64,000 nucleotides of DNA from assembly GCA_021371965.1 (NCBI GenBank), contig JAJFVE010000091.1, forward strand, positions 1 to 64,000. Direction: 5' to 3'. This document shows, one piece after another, positions 48,430 to 57,786 of the stretch. Numbering within the stretch: position 1 is the stretch's first letter; each line of letters begins with the position of its first letter. Made by a program: the position numbers and the translations under genes. Source of the stretch: Planctomycetaceae bacterium. Lineage in GTDB: Bacteria; Planctomycetota; Phycisphaerae; SM23-33. The notes under the pieces are model-generated. The model was not told the DNA's origin. It saw nothing but the letters and a program-made list of their open reading frames with translations, and made no database searches.

Positions 48430-49069
48430 TGGCGGTTTCCGCCCCGCGCGATCGGCAGAGGGTTTGCTCGATGCGATCGAGCAGGGCGGCGGCCTCGGCG
48501 TTATCGGGCTGGAGCGAGAGGACTTTCAGGACCGCCTCGCGGGCGGCAGGCAGCGAGCCCTCGCGCGCATAGAGGGTGGCCAGGCAGAACAGCACGGCCG
48601 CGTCGTCGCCGTGGCGGCTGAGGTAGACTTTGAGGTACTGAACGATCATCGAGAACGTGCCCATCTGGCACGAGGCCTGGAAGAGACCCAGCAGGGCCAT
48701 CAGGTTGTCGGCGTCGATCTCCAGGCATCGCAGATACATGTTGAAGGCCTGGCGGTACTGCTTGCGATCCTGGTAGATCATGGCCAGACCGGAGCAGGCC
48801 TCGAGGCAATTGCGGTCGAGGTCGCGGGCCAGTTCAAAATAACCCTGGGCCTCGTAGGGGCGTCCTTCGGCCAAGGCCACCACGCCCAGCCCCGCGTACG
48901 CCCCGGCGCGGTGCGGCTCGAGTTCCAGCGCCTGGCAGTAGAGGCTTCGCGCGCGGCCGAGTTCGCCGGCCAGGGCGCAGCAATCGGCGTCTTCCTTGAG
49001 CCCCTGGTAGTCGGCCAAGGGCGCCGGGCCCTGCCGCTTCGTCGGATTCGATGTAGTGCCCGAGGACAC
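48413..49069 (-). CDS. TPR protein
   Basis: The start is set at GTG 49069 because AAGGAAG lies just upstream and a plausible promoter lies before it; an in-frame GTG at 49111 overlaps that promoter. This gives 218 residues with about four TPR units (ARSLYCQALELEPHRAGAYA, GYFELARDLDRNCLEACSGL, QAFNMYLRCLEIDADNLMAL, REAVLKVLSLQPDNAEAAAL). It has no signal peptide, so it is likely cytoplasmic. It heads a three-gene block after flgL; its partner is unknown. Confidence 0.7.
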   Translation of the reverse strand: MSSGTTSNPTKRQGPAPLADYQGLKEDADCCALAGELGRARSLYCQALELEPHRAGAYAGLGVVALAEGRPYEAQGYFELARDLDRNCLEACSGLAMIYQDRKQYRQAFNMYLRCLEIDADNLMALLGLFQASCQMGTFSMIVQYLKVYLSRHGDDAAVLFCLATLYAREGSLPAAREAVLKVLSLQPDNAEAAALLDRIEQTLCRSRGAETANDARP

Positions 49070-49101
49070 GGTGCTTCCTTCGCTGTGACTGAACGATGGA
49101 T

Positions 49102-49129
49102 ATTCTACCACTGAATGCTCTTATGCAAA
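49102..49129 (-). promoter_or_regulatory. Possible housekeeping promoter for the TPR gene block
   Basis: On the minus strand TTTGCA (49124-49129) is followed after 16 bases by TAGAAT (49102-49107). The predicted start, near 49095, precedes GTG 49069. The -35 match is only moderate. Confidence 0.35.
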
Positions 49130-49297
49130 GGCCATGCCGAGAATAAAACATAGCCTTGAGCATAGGTAACATCATTGTGCCACAGTGATTGGAAGGCATC
49201 GCCCGATGACCCTGTCGCGGCATGGGGGCTCAAAGAGTGTGCAACAACTGGCCGCGCGCCAAGCAACCGCGCGCCGCAACTGCCCGAGCGTATCGCG

Positions 49298-50731
49298 TCA
49301 GATATAGTCCAGAAGCGAGACGTTCATGATTTTGGCCGCTGCCGAGAGCGTCATCTCGTAGAACGTCTGGTAGCGGGCCAGCTCCGTGGCCACCTCGGCC
49401 ACATCCGCCGATTGCAGGCTGGAAGCCTGACCCTCGGCGCCTTCCTTCATGGTCGCCAGGCTGCTGCTGAGCCCGTCCAGGGCCTGCTGCCTGGCGCCGA
49501 CGGAGGTAAGGCTGGACAGGATCGTTTCATGCACTTCCTTGAGCGAGTCCAGGGCCTGCGCGATCATCGTCGTCTGCTCGTTGCGCGTCAGGCTGCGCGT
49601 GTTGCCCAAGGCGTCGCGGGCGGCGATGAGGGTCTCGAAGAGGTCGTGCGTCCCGGCGACGTTCACCGACTCGCTGCCGGTGCGGGCGATGGCGGTAGTG
49701 TCAACGAAGAGCGAGCGGCCGGTGCGGGCGTCGATGACGATCTGGTTGTCGGCGAAGCTCGTCAGGGGCGAAGTGGTCGCCCCGCCGTCGAGGCTCATCG
49801 TGCCGGTGGCTTTGAGGGAGACGCTGATCGTGCCGGCCAGCCCCGCGTCGAAGCCCGTGGTGTCGACGTACACCACGTCGCCCCGGGCATTGACCAGGCG
49901 CACGTTGTCGTCGGTGGTCCGGTCGAAGGCGACGGCGTCGCCGCCGTCGAGGGAGAGCGTGTGGGCGTCGGCGTCGACGGTAATCGCGTGAGCGTCGCCG
50001 AGGATCGTATCGCCGGCGGGCGAGCTGGTTCCCGCGGCCAGGCCCGTGGCGCCGAGGTACGTCGTGGCGGCGTGGGCGATGGTGAGCCACCCGCTGCCGG
50101 TGACGCTGCTGGTGGCGCTGCCGACGGCGGCGCCGGTGGCGCCGGTGAAGACCGGCGGTTGGCGGTGCTGCGTCTGGAAGACGTTTTCGCCGACGAGGAC
50201 GTGCGACTGCTGCACGCCGGTGGCCACGGCGACCATCGGGGTCGTCGTGCTGCCGCAGTAGCTGACCGAGACGATCTTGCCGTCGCTGCGCGTGACGGCG
50301 TAGGGGGCCTGGGACATGTTTGAGCCGCCAAAGACGTACCCCTGGGCGCTCTGGGTGTTGGCCAGCGACACCATCTGCTCCAGCAGGACGTCTATCGCCT
50401 CGGCGGCCGGGAGGCGGTCCTTCTCCACGAACGTTTCGCTGGCGGCCTGGGAGAGCAGTTGCGTCGCCTGGGTCAGGGCGTCGGAGACGCTGGTGATGGC
50501 GGTGGCGACTTCGTTGAGGTTCAAGTTGACCATGTCGAGGTTGCGCGAGAAGGTCTCGATGCTGGAGACTCGCTGCCGCAGATTCAGGATCACTGCCGCG
50601 TCCGTCGGGCTGTCGCTGGCGCGGTTGATGCGCTGACCGGTGGCCATCTGCTCCTGCAGGCGCGCCAAATGATTCGAGCCCGCCCGCAGGGAACTGAGCA
50701 CCGAGTTGAAGATCTGATTGGTTCCGCTCAT
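49298..50731 (-). CDS. flgL: Hook-filament junction protein FlgL (HAP3)
   Basis: The protein is 477 residues. The N-terminus (HLARLQEQMATGQRINRASD) and C-terminus (SADVAEVATELARYQTFYEM, TLSAAAKIMNVSLLDYI) are flagellin-like D0/D1 helices of FlgL. It overlaps flgK by four bases. It is longer than typical FlgL (about 300) because of a large central insert. FlgL joins FlgK to the filament. csrA and fliW, often found after flgL, are absent. Confidence 0.94.
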   Translation of the reverse strand: MSGTNQIFNSVLSSLRAGSNHLARLQEQMATGQRINRASDSPTDAAVILNLRQRVSSIETFSRNLDMVNLNLNEVATAITSVSDALTQATQLLSQAASETFVEKDRLPAAEAIDVLLEQMVSLANTQSAQGYVFGGSNMSQAPYAVTRSDGKIVSVSYCGSTTTPMVAVATGVQQSHVLVGENVFQTQHRQPPVFTGATGAAVGSATSSVTGSGWLTIAHAATTYLGATGLAAGTSSPAGDTILGDAHAITVDADAHTLSLDGGDAVAFDRTTDDNVRLVNARGDVVYVDTTGFDAGLAGTISVSLKATGTMSLDGGATTSPLTSFADNQIVIDARTGRSLFVDTTAIARTGSESVNVAGTHDLFETLIAARDALGNTRSLTRNEQTTMIAQALDSLKEVHETILSSLTSVGARQQALDGLSSSLATMKEGAEGQASSLQSADVAEVATELARYQTFYEMTLSAAAKIMNVSLLDYI

Positions 50732-52683
50732 AGCACGTCCATCAGGAAGGAAAGGGTCTTGTCCTGGGCGGCGATAAACTTGGACACGGCCTGGTACATC
50801 CGCTGGAACATCAGCATCTTGGCGGCCTCCTCGTTGACATCGACGCCGCTGACGTCTTCGCGTTGGGCGTTGAGCAGGTCCACCACCTGCGAGAGGCTGG
50901 TCTGCGTGGCCTGGCTGGTCTGCACGTCCTGGCCGATCGAGGAGACCATCTGCTCCAGGCAGTCCCGGACCGACACGTTGCCCAGCGACGCCTGCGGAAG
51001 GCTCACCGCGTCGACCATCCGCTGCGCGTTGGCCCCGTCGGCGGCGCCCTGCCCGATCGCCAGCGCCAGCCGGCGCGGATCGCCCATCAGCTCGCTGCGC
51101 ACGGCGATGTCGGCGGCGCCCGAGCCTGTGAAGAAGGTGTTGATCCCGGCCGCCGCCAACAGTCCCGAGGTGTCGCTGTCGGCCAAGACCGTGATCGTAA
51201 ACTTGTCGCCGGCGTTGAGCGTGCCCGGACCCATCGACACGTACACGCCCTGGCCGATCTCGATCCGGTCGAGCGAGGCATAGCCGGCCCCGACGTTGAG
51301 CGTCTTGACGACCGCGCCGGCCGCACTGGTGACCACCAGTTGCAGCCCGTCGGTCAGACCCACCTGCCCCGAGCCCGCCACCGTGACGGTGTAGACGTCG
51401 TTGGTCGAGCCGGTGTACAACCCGCTGACGGCGGGCTCGGCCGTTCCCGTGATCGCGCTGCTGTCGGGCTGCGACGACAGCGCCGGCACGAAGTCGAAGG
51501 TGTAGCCCGCCTGCGCCTCGATGTGCAAGGCGCCGCCGGCCTGCGAGGCCGTCACGTGGTCCAACGCGTCGAGCCGGGCGACGATATGGCTCATGGTGTC
51601 GCTGGCCGGATCGACGCCGATCTCATGCCGCGTGACCTGGCCGGTGGATTCGTCGGTCACGCGGATAAAGAAACTGCCGGCCGAGACATTCTCCAGCGCC
51701 GAAGCGAGCGTGCCGCTCTCGACGCGCTGGCTGGTCACGTCGGTGAACCCGCCGGCGCTGCCCAGCCCCTGCGAGTGCAGGCGGTTGATCCCGACGATCA
51801 ACCCGCCGGCCAGGCTGTCCAGGCGCTGCTCCAGGGCGGGGATGTAATCGTTGGCCAGCGTCAGCAGCGCGCCGATCTTGCCGCCGTCGACGTCGGTCTG
51901 CAGGTTGCCCTGGCCTTTGACCGAGACGCCGATGCGGTTGCCCGCCAGGATGCCCGCCTCGACGGGCGTGGAATGGCTGCCCATCACCAGCGGCGTGCCC
52001 ATCGCCAGAACGTTCTGCACCGCGTCCCGCGACTGGACCTGCGCGTCGATGCCGATCAACGAGGCCAGATCGCTGACGGCCTGGTCCCGCCTGTCGCGCA
52101 GGAGGTTGGTCGCCCCGCCGGCGAAAGACACCTGGCCGATCTGGCCGTTGGCGATGGCCACCTGCTCGCTGAGCATGTTGACTTGTGCCGTCAGCGCCGA
52201 GACCTGGGCGAAAATCTGCTGTCGCATGTTCGACAGGAAATCCGAGAGGTTGCGGAACTGCCCCGCCATGCCGTCGGCCGACCAGATCAACTGCTCGCGC
52301 AGGGCCTGGCTGTCGCTCTGGGTGGGCAACTGGCTCAGGGCGTTGACGAATGTTTCGATCGCCGTCCCCAGCGAATTGTCGTCCAGCCCGCCCAAAGCGC
52401 TTTCGATGGTCTGCAGAACGCTGACCTTCTGGTCGGCCTGGCCCAGGGAGGCGGTTTGCTGAAGGATCTGCCGCTGCAGCAGTTCATCGACGCTGCGTTG
52501 AATGCCGATGACTTCGGCCCCACCCAGCGAGACCTTGCTCTGGCTGCCGAACTCGACCGGGGCGACCTGGAGTTCCTGGCGGTTATATCCGGGCGTGGTG
52601 GCGTTGGTGATATTCGTGCCCACCAGGTCCAGCGCCTGCTGGGCGATCCGAAGTCCCGTCAGTCCTATGATATTGCTGGACAC
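50728..52683 (-). CDS. flgK: Hook-filament junction protein FlgK (HAP1)
   Basis: The start is at GTG 52683 (TAGTG overlap with the flgN stop), giving 651 residues. TGLRIAQQALDLVGTNITNA is the N-terminal signature and GVDVNEEAAKMLMFQRMYQA the C-terminal one. FlgK caps the hook and seats FlgL. Longer upstream open frame in the same phase is the wrong frame of flgN. It is also somewhat longer than the usual 450-600 residues. Confidence 0.95.
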   Translation of the reverse strand: MSSNIIGLTGLRIAQQALDLVGTNITNATTPGYNRQELQVAPVEFGSQSKVSLGGAEVIGIQRSVDELLQRQILQQTASLGQADQKVSVLQTIESALGGLDDNSLGTAIETFVNALSQLPTQSDSQALREQLIWSADGMAGQFRNLSDFLSNMRQQIFAQVSALTAQVNMLSEQVAIANGQIGQVSFAGGATNLLRDRRDQAVSDLASLIGIDAQVQSRDAVQNVLAMGTPLVMGSHSTPVEAGILAGNRIGVSVKGQGNLQTDVDGGKIGALLTLANDYIPALEQRLDSLAGGLIVGINRLHSQGLGSAGGFTDVTSQRVESGTLASALENVSAGSFFIRVTDESTGQVTRHEIGVDPASDTMSHIVARLDALDHVTASQAGGALHIEAQAGYTFDFVPALSSQPDSSAITGTAEPAVSGLYTGSTNDVYTVTVAGSGQVGLTDGLQLVVTSAAGAVVKTLNVGAGYASLDRIEIGQGVYVSMGPGTLNAGDKFTITVLADSDTSGLLAAAGINTFFTGSGAADIAVRSELMGDPRRLALAIGQGAADGANAQRMVDAVSLPQASLGNVSVRDCLEQMVSSIGQDVQTSQATQTSLSQVVDLLNAQREDVSGVDVNEEAAKMLMFQRMYQAVSKFIAAQDKTLSFLMDVL

Positions 52684-53201
52684 TATCGCTCCGTGTTGAG
52701 TAGGCCGCCGTCCATCTGCCCGCGGCGCTGCCCGCTGGCGTCGTACGTCTCGACGCTCGAGCCGCGACCCAGCAGCGTGTCCAGCAGCAGGCGGTTGATC
52801 CGCGAACATTCCGCCAGCAAGATCGCCGTCTCCAGGTGCCGCCGCCGCAGACGCCGCACGCGCTGGAGCACCTCGCCGCGAAGCTCGTCGACGACGCGGC
52901 CCTGCGGACCCTCCAGCGCCTGGGCCAGTTGCCCCAGCCGCATCACCGGCTGCCCCGGCGCCAGCGCCTCGGTCACCGCCGCGCGGCGGCGGGCCAGGTC
53001 CATGTCCAGACGCGACTGCTCGACATCGGTGCGGGCGATGGCCGCCATCAGCGACTCCAGCGCCGCGTCGTCCGAAGCGACCACCGCCTGGCGCAGGCCT
53101 TCCATCTGCTGTTCCTTCTGTTCCAGCAGCACGACCTCGCGCTGCAGCGAGTCGATCAGCGCCTCGGCCTGTTCCGTCAGCGGATGCTCCGAAAGGATCA
53201 T
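52683..53201 (-). CDS. flgN: FlgN-like chaperone for FlgK and FlgL
   Basis: The start is set at ATG 53201, overlapping the flgJ stop (ATGA), which gives 172 residues. It is a helical protein with a FlgN-type arrangement (AEALIDSLQREVVLLEQKEQ, LRRRHLETAILLAECSRINR). FlgN proteins hold FlgK and FlgL unfolded in the cytoplasm. Position immediately before flgK supports this; sequence identity in the family is low. Confidence 0.75.
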   Translation of the reverse strand: MILSEHPLTEQAEALIDSLQREVVLLEQKEQQMEGLRQAVVASDDAALESLMAAIARTDVEQSRLDMDLARRRAAVTEALAPGQPVMRLGQLAQALEGPQGRVVDELRGEVLQRVRRLRRRHLETAILLAECSRINRLLLDTLLGRGSSVETYDASGQRRGQMDGGLLNTER

Positions 53202-53518
53202 GGCCGCACCTCCGCCGCCGGCGCCTGCGAGCGGTCGATCTGGCGGGCGATGCTCTTCCAAAGCCCCAGGCCACCCTTGTTGGAGATCTCCTGCGCCAGG
53301 TGATAATAGAACATGTCCATCACCTGCTTGCCGCCGGTCTCCTCCAGCATGCCGCCCTCTTCGACGGTATTGCCCATTTCCTGGACGATCTGGGTCAGCA
53401 GGATCGACTCGAACTGCTTGGCCGCCTCGACGGCCGCCGCGCCCTTGCGCCCACCGGCAGCGACGACGTTCTGCGCCGCCGGCGGCGGGAGCATGTCTGT
53501 AATCGAAGGCATGTCCAT
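53198..53518 (-). CDS. flgJ: Rod-binding protein, FlgJ N-domain type
   Basis: The protein is 106 residues and consists only of the rod-binding domain (AKQFESILLTQIVQEMGNTV, TGGKQVMDMFYYHLAQEISN). The muramidase half of enterobacterial FlgJ is missing, as in many phyla. It caps the growing rod. The start meets the flgI stop. Confidence 0.9.
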   Translation of the reverse strand: MDMPSITDMLPPPAAQNVVAAGGRKGAAAVEAAKQFESILLTQIVQEMGNTVEEGGMLEETGGKQVMDMFYYHLAQEISNKGGLGLWKSIARQIDRSQAPAAEVRP

Positions 53519-54621
53519 CAGATCACCTTCAGTTCCGCCTGGAGCGCCCCGGCCTGGCGGAGCGCTTCAAAAATACTGATCAGGTCTCGCGGCGTCAGGC
53601 CCAGGGCGTTGAGGGCCCGCGCCAGCTCCGCGACGCTGACTTTGTGACGCAGGACGTTGAGCGTGCCCTTCTCCTCGACCACGTCAATCTGCGTGCTCTT
53701 GACCTTCTCGGTGTTGCCCACCTTGGCGAATGGCGCGGGTTGCGAGACGCTCTCCTTTTCCTGCGTCACGATCGCCAGGTTTCCGTGGGCGATGGCCACG
53801 GCCGAGATCGCGACGTTCTCGCCCACTACGATCGTGCCGTTTCGCGAGTCGATCACCACCACCGCCGGCGTGTCCACCGTGACGCTCAGGGCCTCGATGG
53901 CCGTCACCATGTCGGTCACGGCCGCAGGCTTGGCGTCTTTCGCCAGCGAGACGCGCACGGCGGCGGCGTCGATGGCGGCGGCCGCCTCGGGATACTTCTC
54001 GTTGATCGCCTTGGCGATGGCCTGGGCGGTGGAAAAGTCCGGGTTCTTGAGCTGCAGCGTCATATACCCGTCTCGCACGAAGATGGCCACCTCGTCGCGT
54101 TCGATCGTGCCGCCGTTGGGAATGCGCCCCACCGTCGGGTGGTTCTTGGACACCGACGCCGCGGCGCCCGAGGCGCCGAACCCGCCGACCGACAACTGCC
54201 CCGACGCCACGGCGTACACCTGCCCGTCGGCGGCGACCAGCTCCGTCACCAACAGCGTTCCGCCCTGGAGGCTTCCGCAGTTGCCGATGGCCGAGACCGT
54301 CACGTCGATCTTGCCGCCACTGCGGGCGAAGGGCGGCAGGTCGGCCGTCACCAGCACGCTGGCGATGTTCTTGCTGGCCAGGTCTTCGGGCGAGAGCACC
54401 AGCCCCGTGCGGCGCAGCACGTTGGCCAGCGCCCGCTTGCTGGCGGTGCCGTTGTCGCCGGTGCCGTTGAGACCGATGACCAGCCCGTAGCCCCAGACGG
54501 GGTTTCCGCGGACGCCCTTGATGTCGACGATGTCTTTGATGCGTTCGGCGTCGGCGGCGCCGGCGGTCAAAAGCACCGCCGCCATGCCCGCCGCCGCCCA
54601 CCACGTGCTCATTCGTGCCAT
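53518..54621 (-). CDS. flgI: Flagellar P-ring protein FlgI
   Basis: The start is set at ATG 54621 because GGGGTGA lies five bases before; an ATG at 54660 would overlap flgH. It gives 367 residues. A signal peptide (cleavage after about AGAADA) is followed by ERIKDIVDIKGVRGNPVWGY and GLVIGLNGTGDNGT, the FlgI signature, and the end LNALGLTPRDLISIFEALRQ AG. FlgI polymerises in the periplasm around the rod. Presence of P- and L-ring genes indicates an outer membrane. Confidence 0.96.
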   Translation of the reverse strand: MARMSTWWAAAGMAAVLLTAGAADAERIKDIVDIKGVRGNPVWGYGLVIGLNGTGDNGTASKRALANVLRRTGLVLSPEDLASKNIASVLVTADLPPFARSGGKIDVTVSAIGNCGSLQGGTLLVTELVAADGQVYAVASGQLSVGGFGASGAAASVSKNHPTVGRIPNGGTIERDEVAIFVRDGYMTLQLKNPDFSTAQAIAKAINEKYPEAAAAIDAAAVRVSLAKDAKPAAVTDMVTAIEALSVTVDTPAVVVIDSRNGTIVVGENVAISAVAIAHGNLAIVTQEKESVSQPAPFAKVGNTEKVKSTQIDVVEEKGTLNVLRHKVSVAELARALNALGLTPRDLISIFEALRQAGALQAELKVI

Positions 54622-54640
54622 ATTGCTCACCCCTGCCGCG

Positions 54641-55312
54641 TTACGAAGGACTGATGACATTGAGGATCGCGTCGAGCCACCCGGGACGGACGAACGTGTT
54701 GCTCTGCCCGCGGTCGTACGTGACGAACTGGAACTCGGCGATCTTCGCGCTGGAGATGACGTTGGTGTACGTGATGTCGCTGAGGCGCACGATCCCGCTG
54801 ATCTGGAGATACTGCACGTCGCCGCCGACCTGCCGCTTGCGCGTGCCCATGATCACCAGGTTGCCGTTGGGCTGCACGTCGTAGACGGTGACGGTGATCG
54901 AGTCGGCGATGGTGCGGTTGCTGCCGTAATCGGCCTTGCCGTCGAACTTGTTGCCCGACGAGGCGCTGAGGTCCGCCGTCGGCACGGAGTAGGTCTTGGC
55001 GTCGTCGATGTCCTTGTAGCCAAAGAGGCTGTGCGCCCACGAGGACAGGACGTTGCCCAGCTTGACCGTGCCGCTCATCTTCGCGCTGCGCGAGGTCGTC
55101 TTCTCCATGGTGTTGCTGGTGGTGTTGGTCACTTCGCTGGTCTCGGCGATCACCACCGTCAGCGAGTCGCCCACCTTGCGGGCCGTGTCGTCGGCGGTGG
55201 TGGGCGCCTGCCCGCCCTGGCGGCTCGCGCGGGCGTAGATCGAATCGGCCCTGCACGCACCCGCCGCCGCCAGCAGCGCTGCCGCGGCCAGTAATGCCGT
55301 TGGAGTCTTCAT
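54641..55312 (-). CDS. flgH: Flagellar L-ring lipoprotein FlgH
   Basis: The protein is 223 residues. The lipobox ends AAAGAC (Cys20). KVGDSLTVVIAETSEVTNTT and GNLVIMGTRKRQVGGDVQYL are family signatures. FlgH forms the bushing in the outer membrane. It overlaps flgA by four bases. Confidence 0.95.
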   Translation of the reverse strand: MKTPTALLAAAALLAAAGACRADSIYARASRQGGQAPTTADDTARKVGDSLTVVIAETSEVTNTTSNTMEKTTSRSAKMSGTVKLGNVLSSWAHSLFGYKDIDDAKTYSVPTADLSASSGNKFDGKADYGSNRTIADSITVTVYDVQPNGNLVIMGTRKRQVGGDVQYLQISGIVRLSDITYTNVISSAKIAEFQFVTYDRGQSNTFVRPGWLDAILNVISPS

Positions 55313-56268
55313 CGAATCACCTCATTCGTTTGCGGCTGCACCGTGCCGTCGGCCATCACGACCGCCGACACGACGCGCTTGGAATCCACGTTGCGGACCT
55401 TGATGCACTGCCCCTGGCAGCCGTCCTCGAGGGCCTGGCCCATCGCCGAGACGGTAAACCCGTTGCCGACGACGCGCATCGTGACGCCCTGATTGCGCCG
55501 CACGAGCAACTCGGGCTTGGGCTGGCGCACCAGCGAGGCGCGGATCGGCGTGCCCTTGGCGATCGCTTGCGACGCCAGGGCCATCGCCGGCGGCACGTAC
55601 GCCTCGATCGCCGCGGATACTTCATGCTCTTCGATCCGCGTGTTCTCGGCCGTCAGCGCCTCGCCCGGAGCAATGTCGCGCAGCGCCACCGCCCGCCGCA
55701 CGGCGAAGACCCGCTTGAACACCACCTCGGCGCTCGCCAGCTCGCCCTGGGGGGCCGATACCGCCACGCGGATGCGCGCCAGACCGTTGGCGTACGACTC
55801 CAGGCTCGGCTGAACCTCCACCGCCCCGGTAAAGCGCAGCGTCAGGTCCTGCGGTTTGACGTGCACGCGCCACGACCACGTGGACAGTTCCGGCAGTTGC
55901 CCCAGCAGCGCGCGAGACTTTTCGACCAGAGCGTCGGCCGTGATGACCTGCTCTTTCCGCCGCACGCTGACGCAATCGGCGCCGGTGAGGGTGATCTGCC
56001 CCACCGTCAGGCGGCTGCACGCCACGCGCGACTGCACGACGCGGCGTTCGATGGTGATGGTTTCCTGCGCCAGCGGGGCGCGGCCCAGGGGCAGCTCGCG
56101 CAGGGCGGCTTGGGTCGCCGCGTCGTCGCAGGAGACCACGCCCACCTCGCCCAGCGTGAGCTGCTGCGAGGTGACGAGCACCTCGCGCGGCAGGTGGATG
56201 CGCACGTCCGGGGCGCTCTGGGCCGCCAGGGCCGCCGCCAGGCATGTTGCGATGAGGGTCATTGGCAT
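55309..56268 (-). CDS. flgA: P-ring assembly chaperone FlgA
   Basis: The protein is 319 residues with a signal peptide. The C-terminal SAF/FlgA region has VALRDIAPGEALTAENTRIE, IAKGTPIRASLVRQPKPELL and MRVVGNGFTVSAMGQALEDG. FlgA helps FlgI assemble in the periplasm. The N-terminal half is less conserved. It follows flgG by four bases. Confidence 0.92.
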   Translation of the reverse strand: MPMTLIATCLAAALAAQSAPDVRIHLPREVLVTSQQLTLGEVGVVSCDDAATQAALRELPLGRAPLAQETITIERRVVQSRVACSRLTVGQITLTGADCVSVRRKEQVITADALVEKSRALLGQLPELSTWSWRVHVKPQDLTLRFTGAVEVQPSLESYANGLARIRVAVSAPQGELASAEVVFKRVFAVRRAVALRDIAPGEALTAENTRIEEHEVSAAIEAYVPPAMALASQAIAKGTPIRASLVRQPKPELLVRRNQGVTMRVVGNGFTVSAMGQALEDGCQGQCIKVRNVDSKRVVSAVVMADGTVQPQTNEVIR

Positions 56269-56272
56269 CGTC

Positions 56273-57058
56273 CTAACTGATCAGGCCGTTGGCGGTGCGG
56301 AGCATGTCGTCGCCGGCCTTGATCGCGCGGGAGTTGATCTCGTAGGCCCGCTGGGCGGTGATCAGGCTCACCAGTTCGGTCACCATCTGCACGTTGGAGC
56401 GTTCGAGGAATCCCTGCTGGATGGCGCCGACGCCGTCGACGCCGGCCGTTCCGGCGATCGCGCTGCCGCTGGCGGGCGTTTCGGCCAGCAGGTTGCCGCC
56501 CTCGTTGCTCAGGCCCGAGGGATTGGCGAAGCGCACCACCGAGATCGTTCCCACCACCGTGGCGGTGTTGCTCGAGCCGGTGAAGACCGACACCGTTCCG
56601 TCGCGCCCCACGCTGACCGAGCGGGCGTTGCTGGGGATGGTGATAGCCGGCTCGAGCGTATAGCCGTTGGCGGTGACCAGTTGCCCGTCGGCGTTGGTGC
56701 GCAGGGCCCCGTCCCGCGTGTATCGCGTCTGCCCGCCGGCGGAGACCTGGAAGAACCCGTCGCCCTCGATCGCCAGGTCGAGGTTGCGCCCGGTGTTTTC
56801 CATCTCGCCCTGGGTGTAGACCTTGAGCGTGCTGTTGGGCCGCACGCCGCTGCCGATCTCGAGCCCCGTCGGGGCGACGACGCCGCTGGCGGTCTCGCGC
56901 CCGGGCTCGGCCAGGCGAAGGTACATCAGGTCCTGGAAGTCCATCTGGGTGCGTTTGAACCCGACGGTGTTGATGTTGGCCAGGTTGTTGGCGATGGTGT
57001 CGACGATCATCTGCTGGGCGGCCATGCCCGTCGCGGAGGTGGAGAACGCTCTAAGCAT
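56273..57058 (-). CDS. flgG: Distal rod protein FlgG
   Basis: The protein is 261 residues, the usual FlgG length. MLRAFSTSATGMAAQQMIVD, IANNLANINTVGFKRTQMDF and the C-terminus ELVSLITAQRAYEINSRAIK are diagnostic. It forms the distal rod through the P and L rings. It follows flgF by 14 bases. Confidence 0.97.
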   Translation of the reverse strand: MLRAFSTSATGMAAQQMIVDTIANNLANINTVGFKRTQMDFQDLMYLRLAEPGRETASGVVAPTGLEIGSGVRPNSTLKVYTQGEMENTGRNLDLAIEGDGFFQVSAGGQTRYTRDGALRTNADGQLVTANGYTLEPAITIPSNARSVSVGRDGTVSVFTGSSNTATVVGTISVVRFANPSGLSNEGGNLLAETPASGSAIAGTAGVDGVGAIQQGFLERSNVQMVTELVSLITAQRAYEINSRAIKAGDDMLRTANGLIS

Positions 57059-57072
57059 ATCAGGTTCCTTTG

Positions 57073-57786
57073 CTACAGGACGACGCGCGTCAGGCTGTTG
57101 AGGCGGTCATCGACGGCCTTGATGGTCTTCACGTTGGCTTCGTACAGGCGGGCGATGCTGATCAGGCCCACCATCTCCTCGACCGGGTTGACATTGGAGG
57201 CTTCCTGGAACCCCTGCTGCACCTTCGGATCGGCCGCCGGCGTGACGGCGACCTCTTTGGGCAGCGAGAAGCATCCGCCGCCCATGGGTTTAAGCTGGGC
57301 CAGTTTGGAGACCTCGACAATCTTCAACTGCCCCACACTCTGTCCGTGGGCGCTGATGGCGCCGCCAGCCGAGACCGCGATGTCGCTGGCGGCCGCCGCG
57401 GGGGGCAGGGTGATCGGGCCGTTCTGACCGGCGGCGATGCGACCCTGCGTGTCAACCAGTTGACGCTGGCTGTTGATGGTGAAGGCGCCGTTGCGCGTGT
57501 AGAGCTCGCCGCCGGCGGTCTCAAGGACGAAGAAGCCCGCCCCGCCGATGCCCAGGTCGGTCGGTCGGCCGGTGTAGGTCATCGCGCCGGGGCTGAAGTC
57601 GATGGCAACCTGCCCGGACACCTGCGCGGTCTGGCTGTCCATGCGGCCGGCGAGCACTTCCATGAACACGGGCTGGCCGCGCTTGAAGCCGACGGTGTTG
57701 GCGTTGGCCAGATTGTGGGCGATGGCGCTGTAGCTTTGCGTCAGCCCGTCCAGAGAGGAGGCGATGGTGCCCAGCGACTCAGCCAT
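57073..57786 (-). CDS. flgF: Proximal rod protein FlgF
   Basis: The protein is 237 residues. IAHNLANANTVGFKRGQPVF and VEEMVGLISIARLYEANVKT fit the FlgF/FlgG family, and the position before flgG identifies it as FlgF. It starts inside the end of the PilZ gene. Confidence 0.93.
   Translation of the reverse strand: MAESLGTIASSLDGLTQSYSAIAHNLANANTVGFKRGQPVFMEVLAGRMDSQTAQVSGQVAIDFSPGAMTYTGRPTDLGIGGAGFFVLETAGGELYTRNGAFTINSQRQLVDTQGRIAAGQNGPITLPPAAAASDIAVSAGGAISAHGQSVGQLKIVEVSKLAQLKPMGGGCFSLPKEVAVTPAADPKVQQGFQEASNVNPVEEMVGLISIARLYEANVKTIKAVDDRLNSLTRVVL

Noticed and set aside
49180..49195. A TGGCAC word on the minus strand upstream of the TPR gene at 49069
   Set aside because: No TTGC follows at the required spacing, so it is not a sigma-54 promoter.
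50863..53502. An 879-codon open frame on the plus strand opposite flgK-flgN-flgJ
   Set aside because: Composition is typical of antisense frames in high-GC DNA, and the minus strand encodes three recognisable flagellar proteins.
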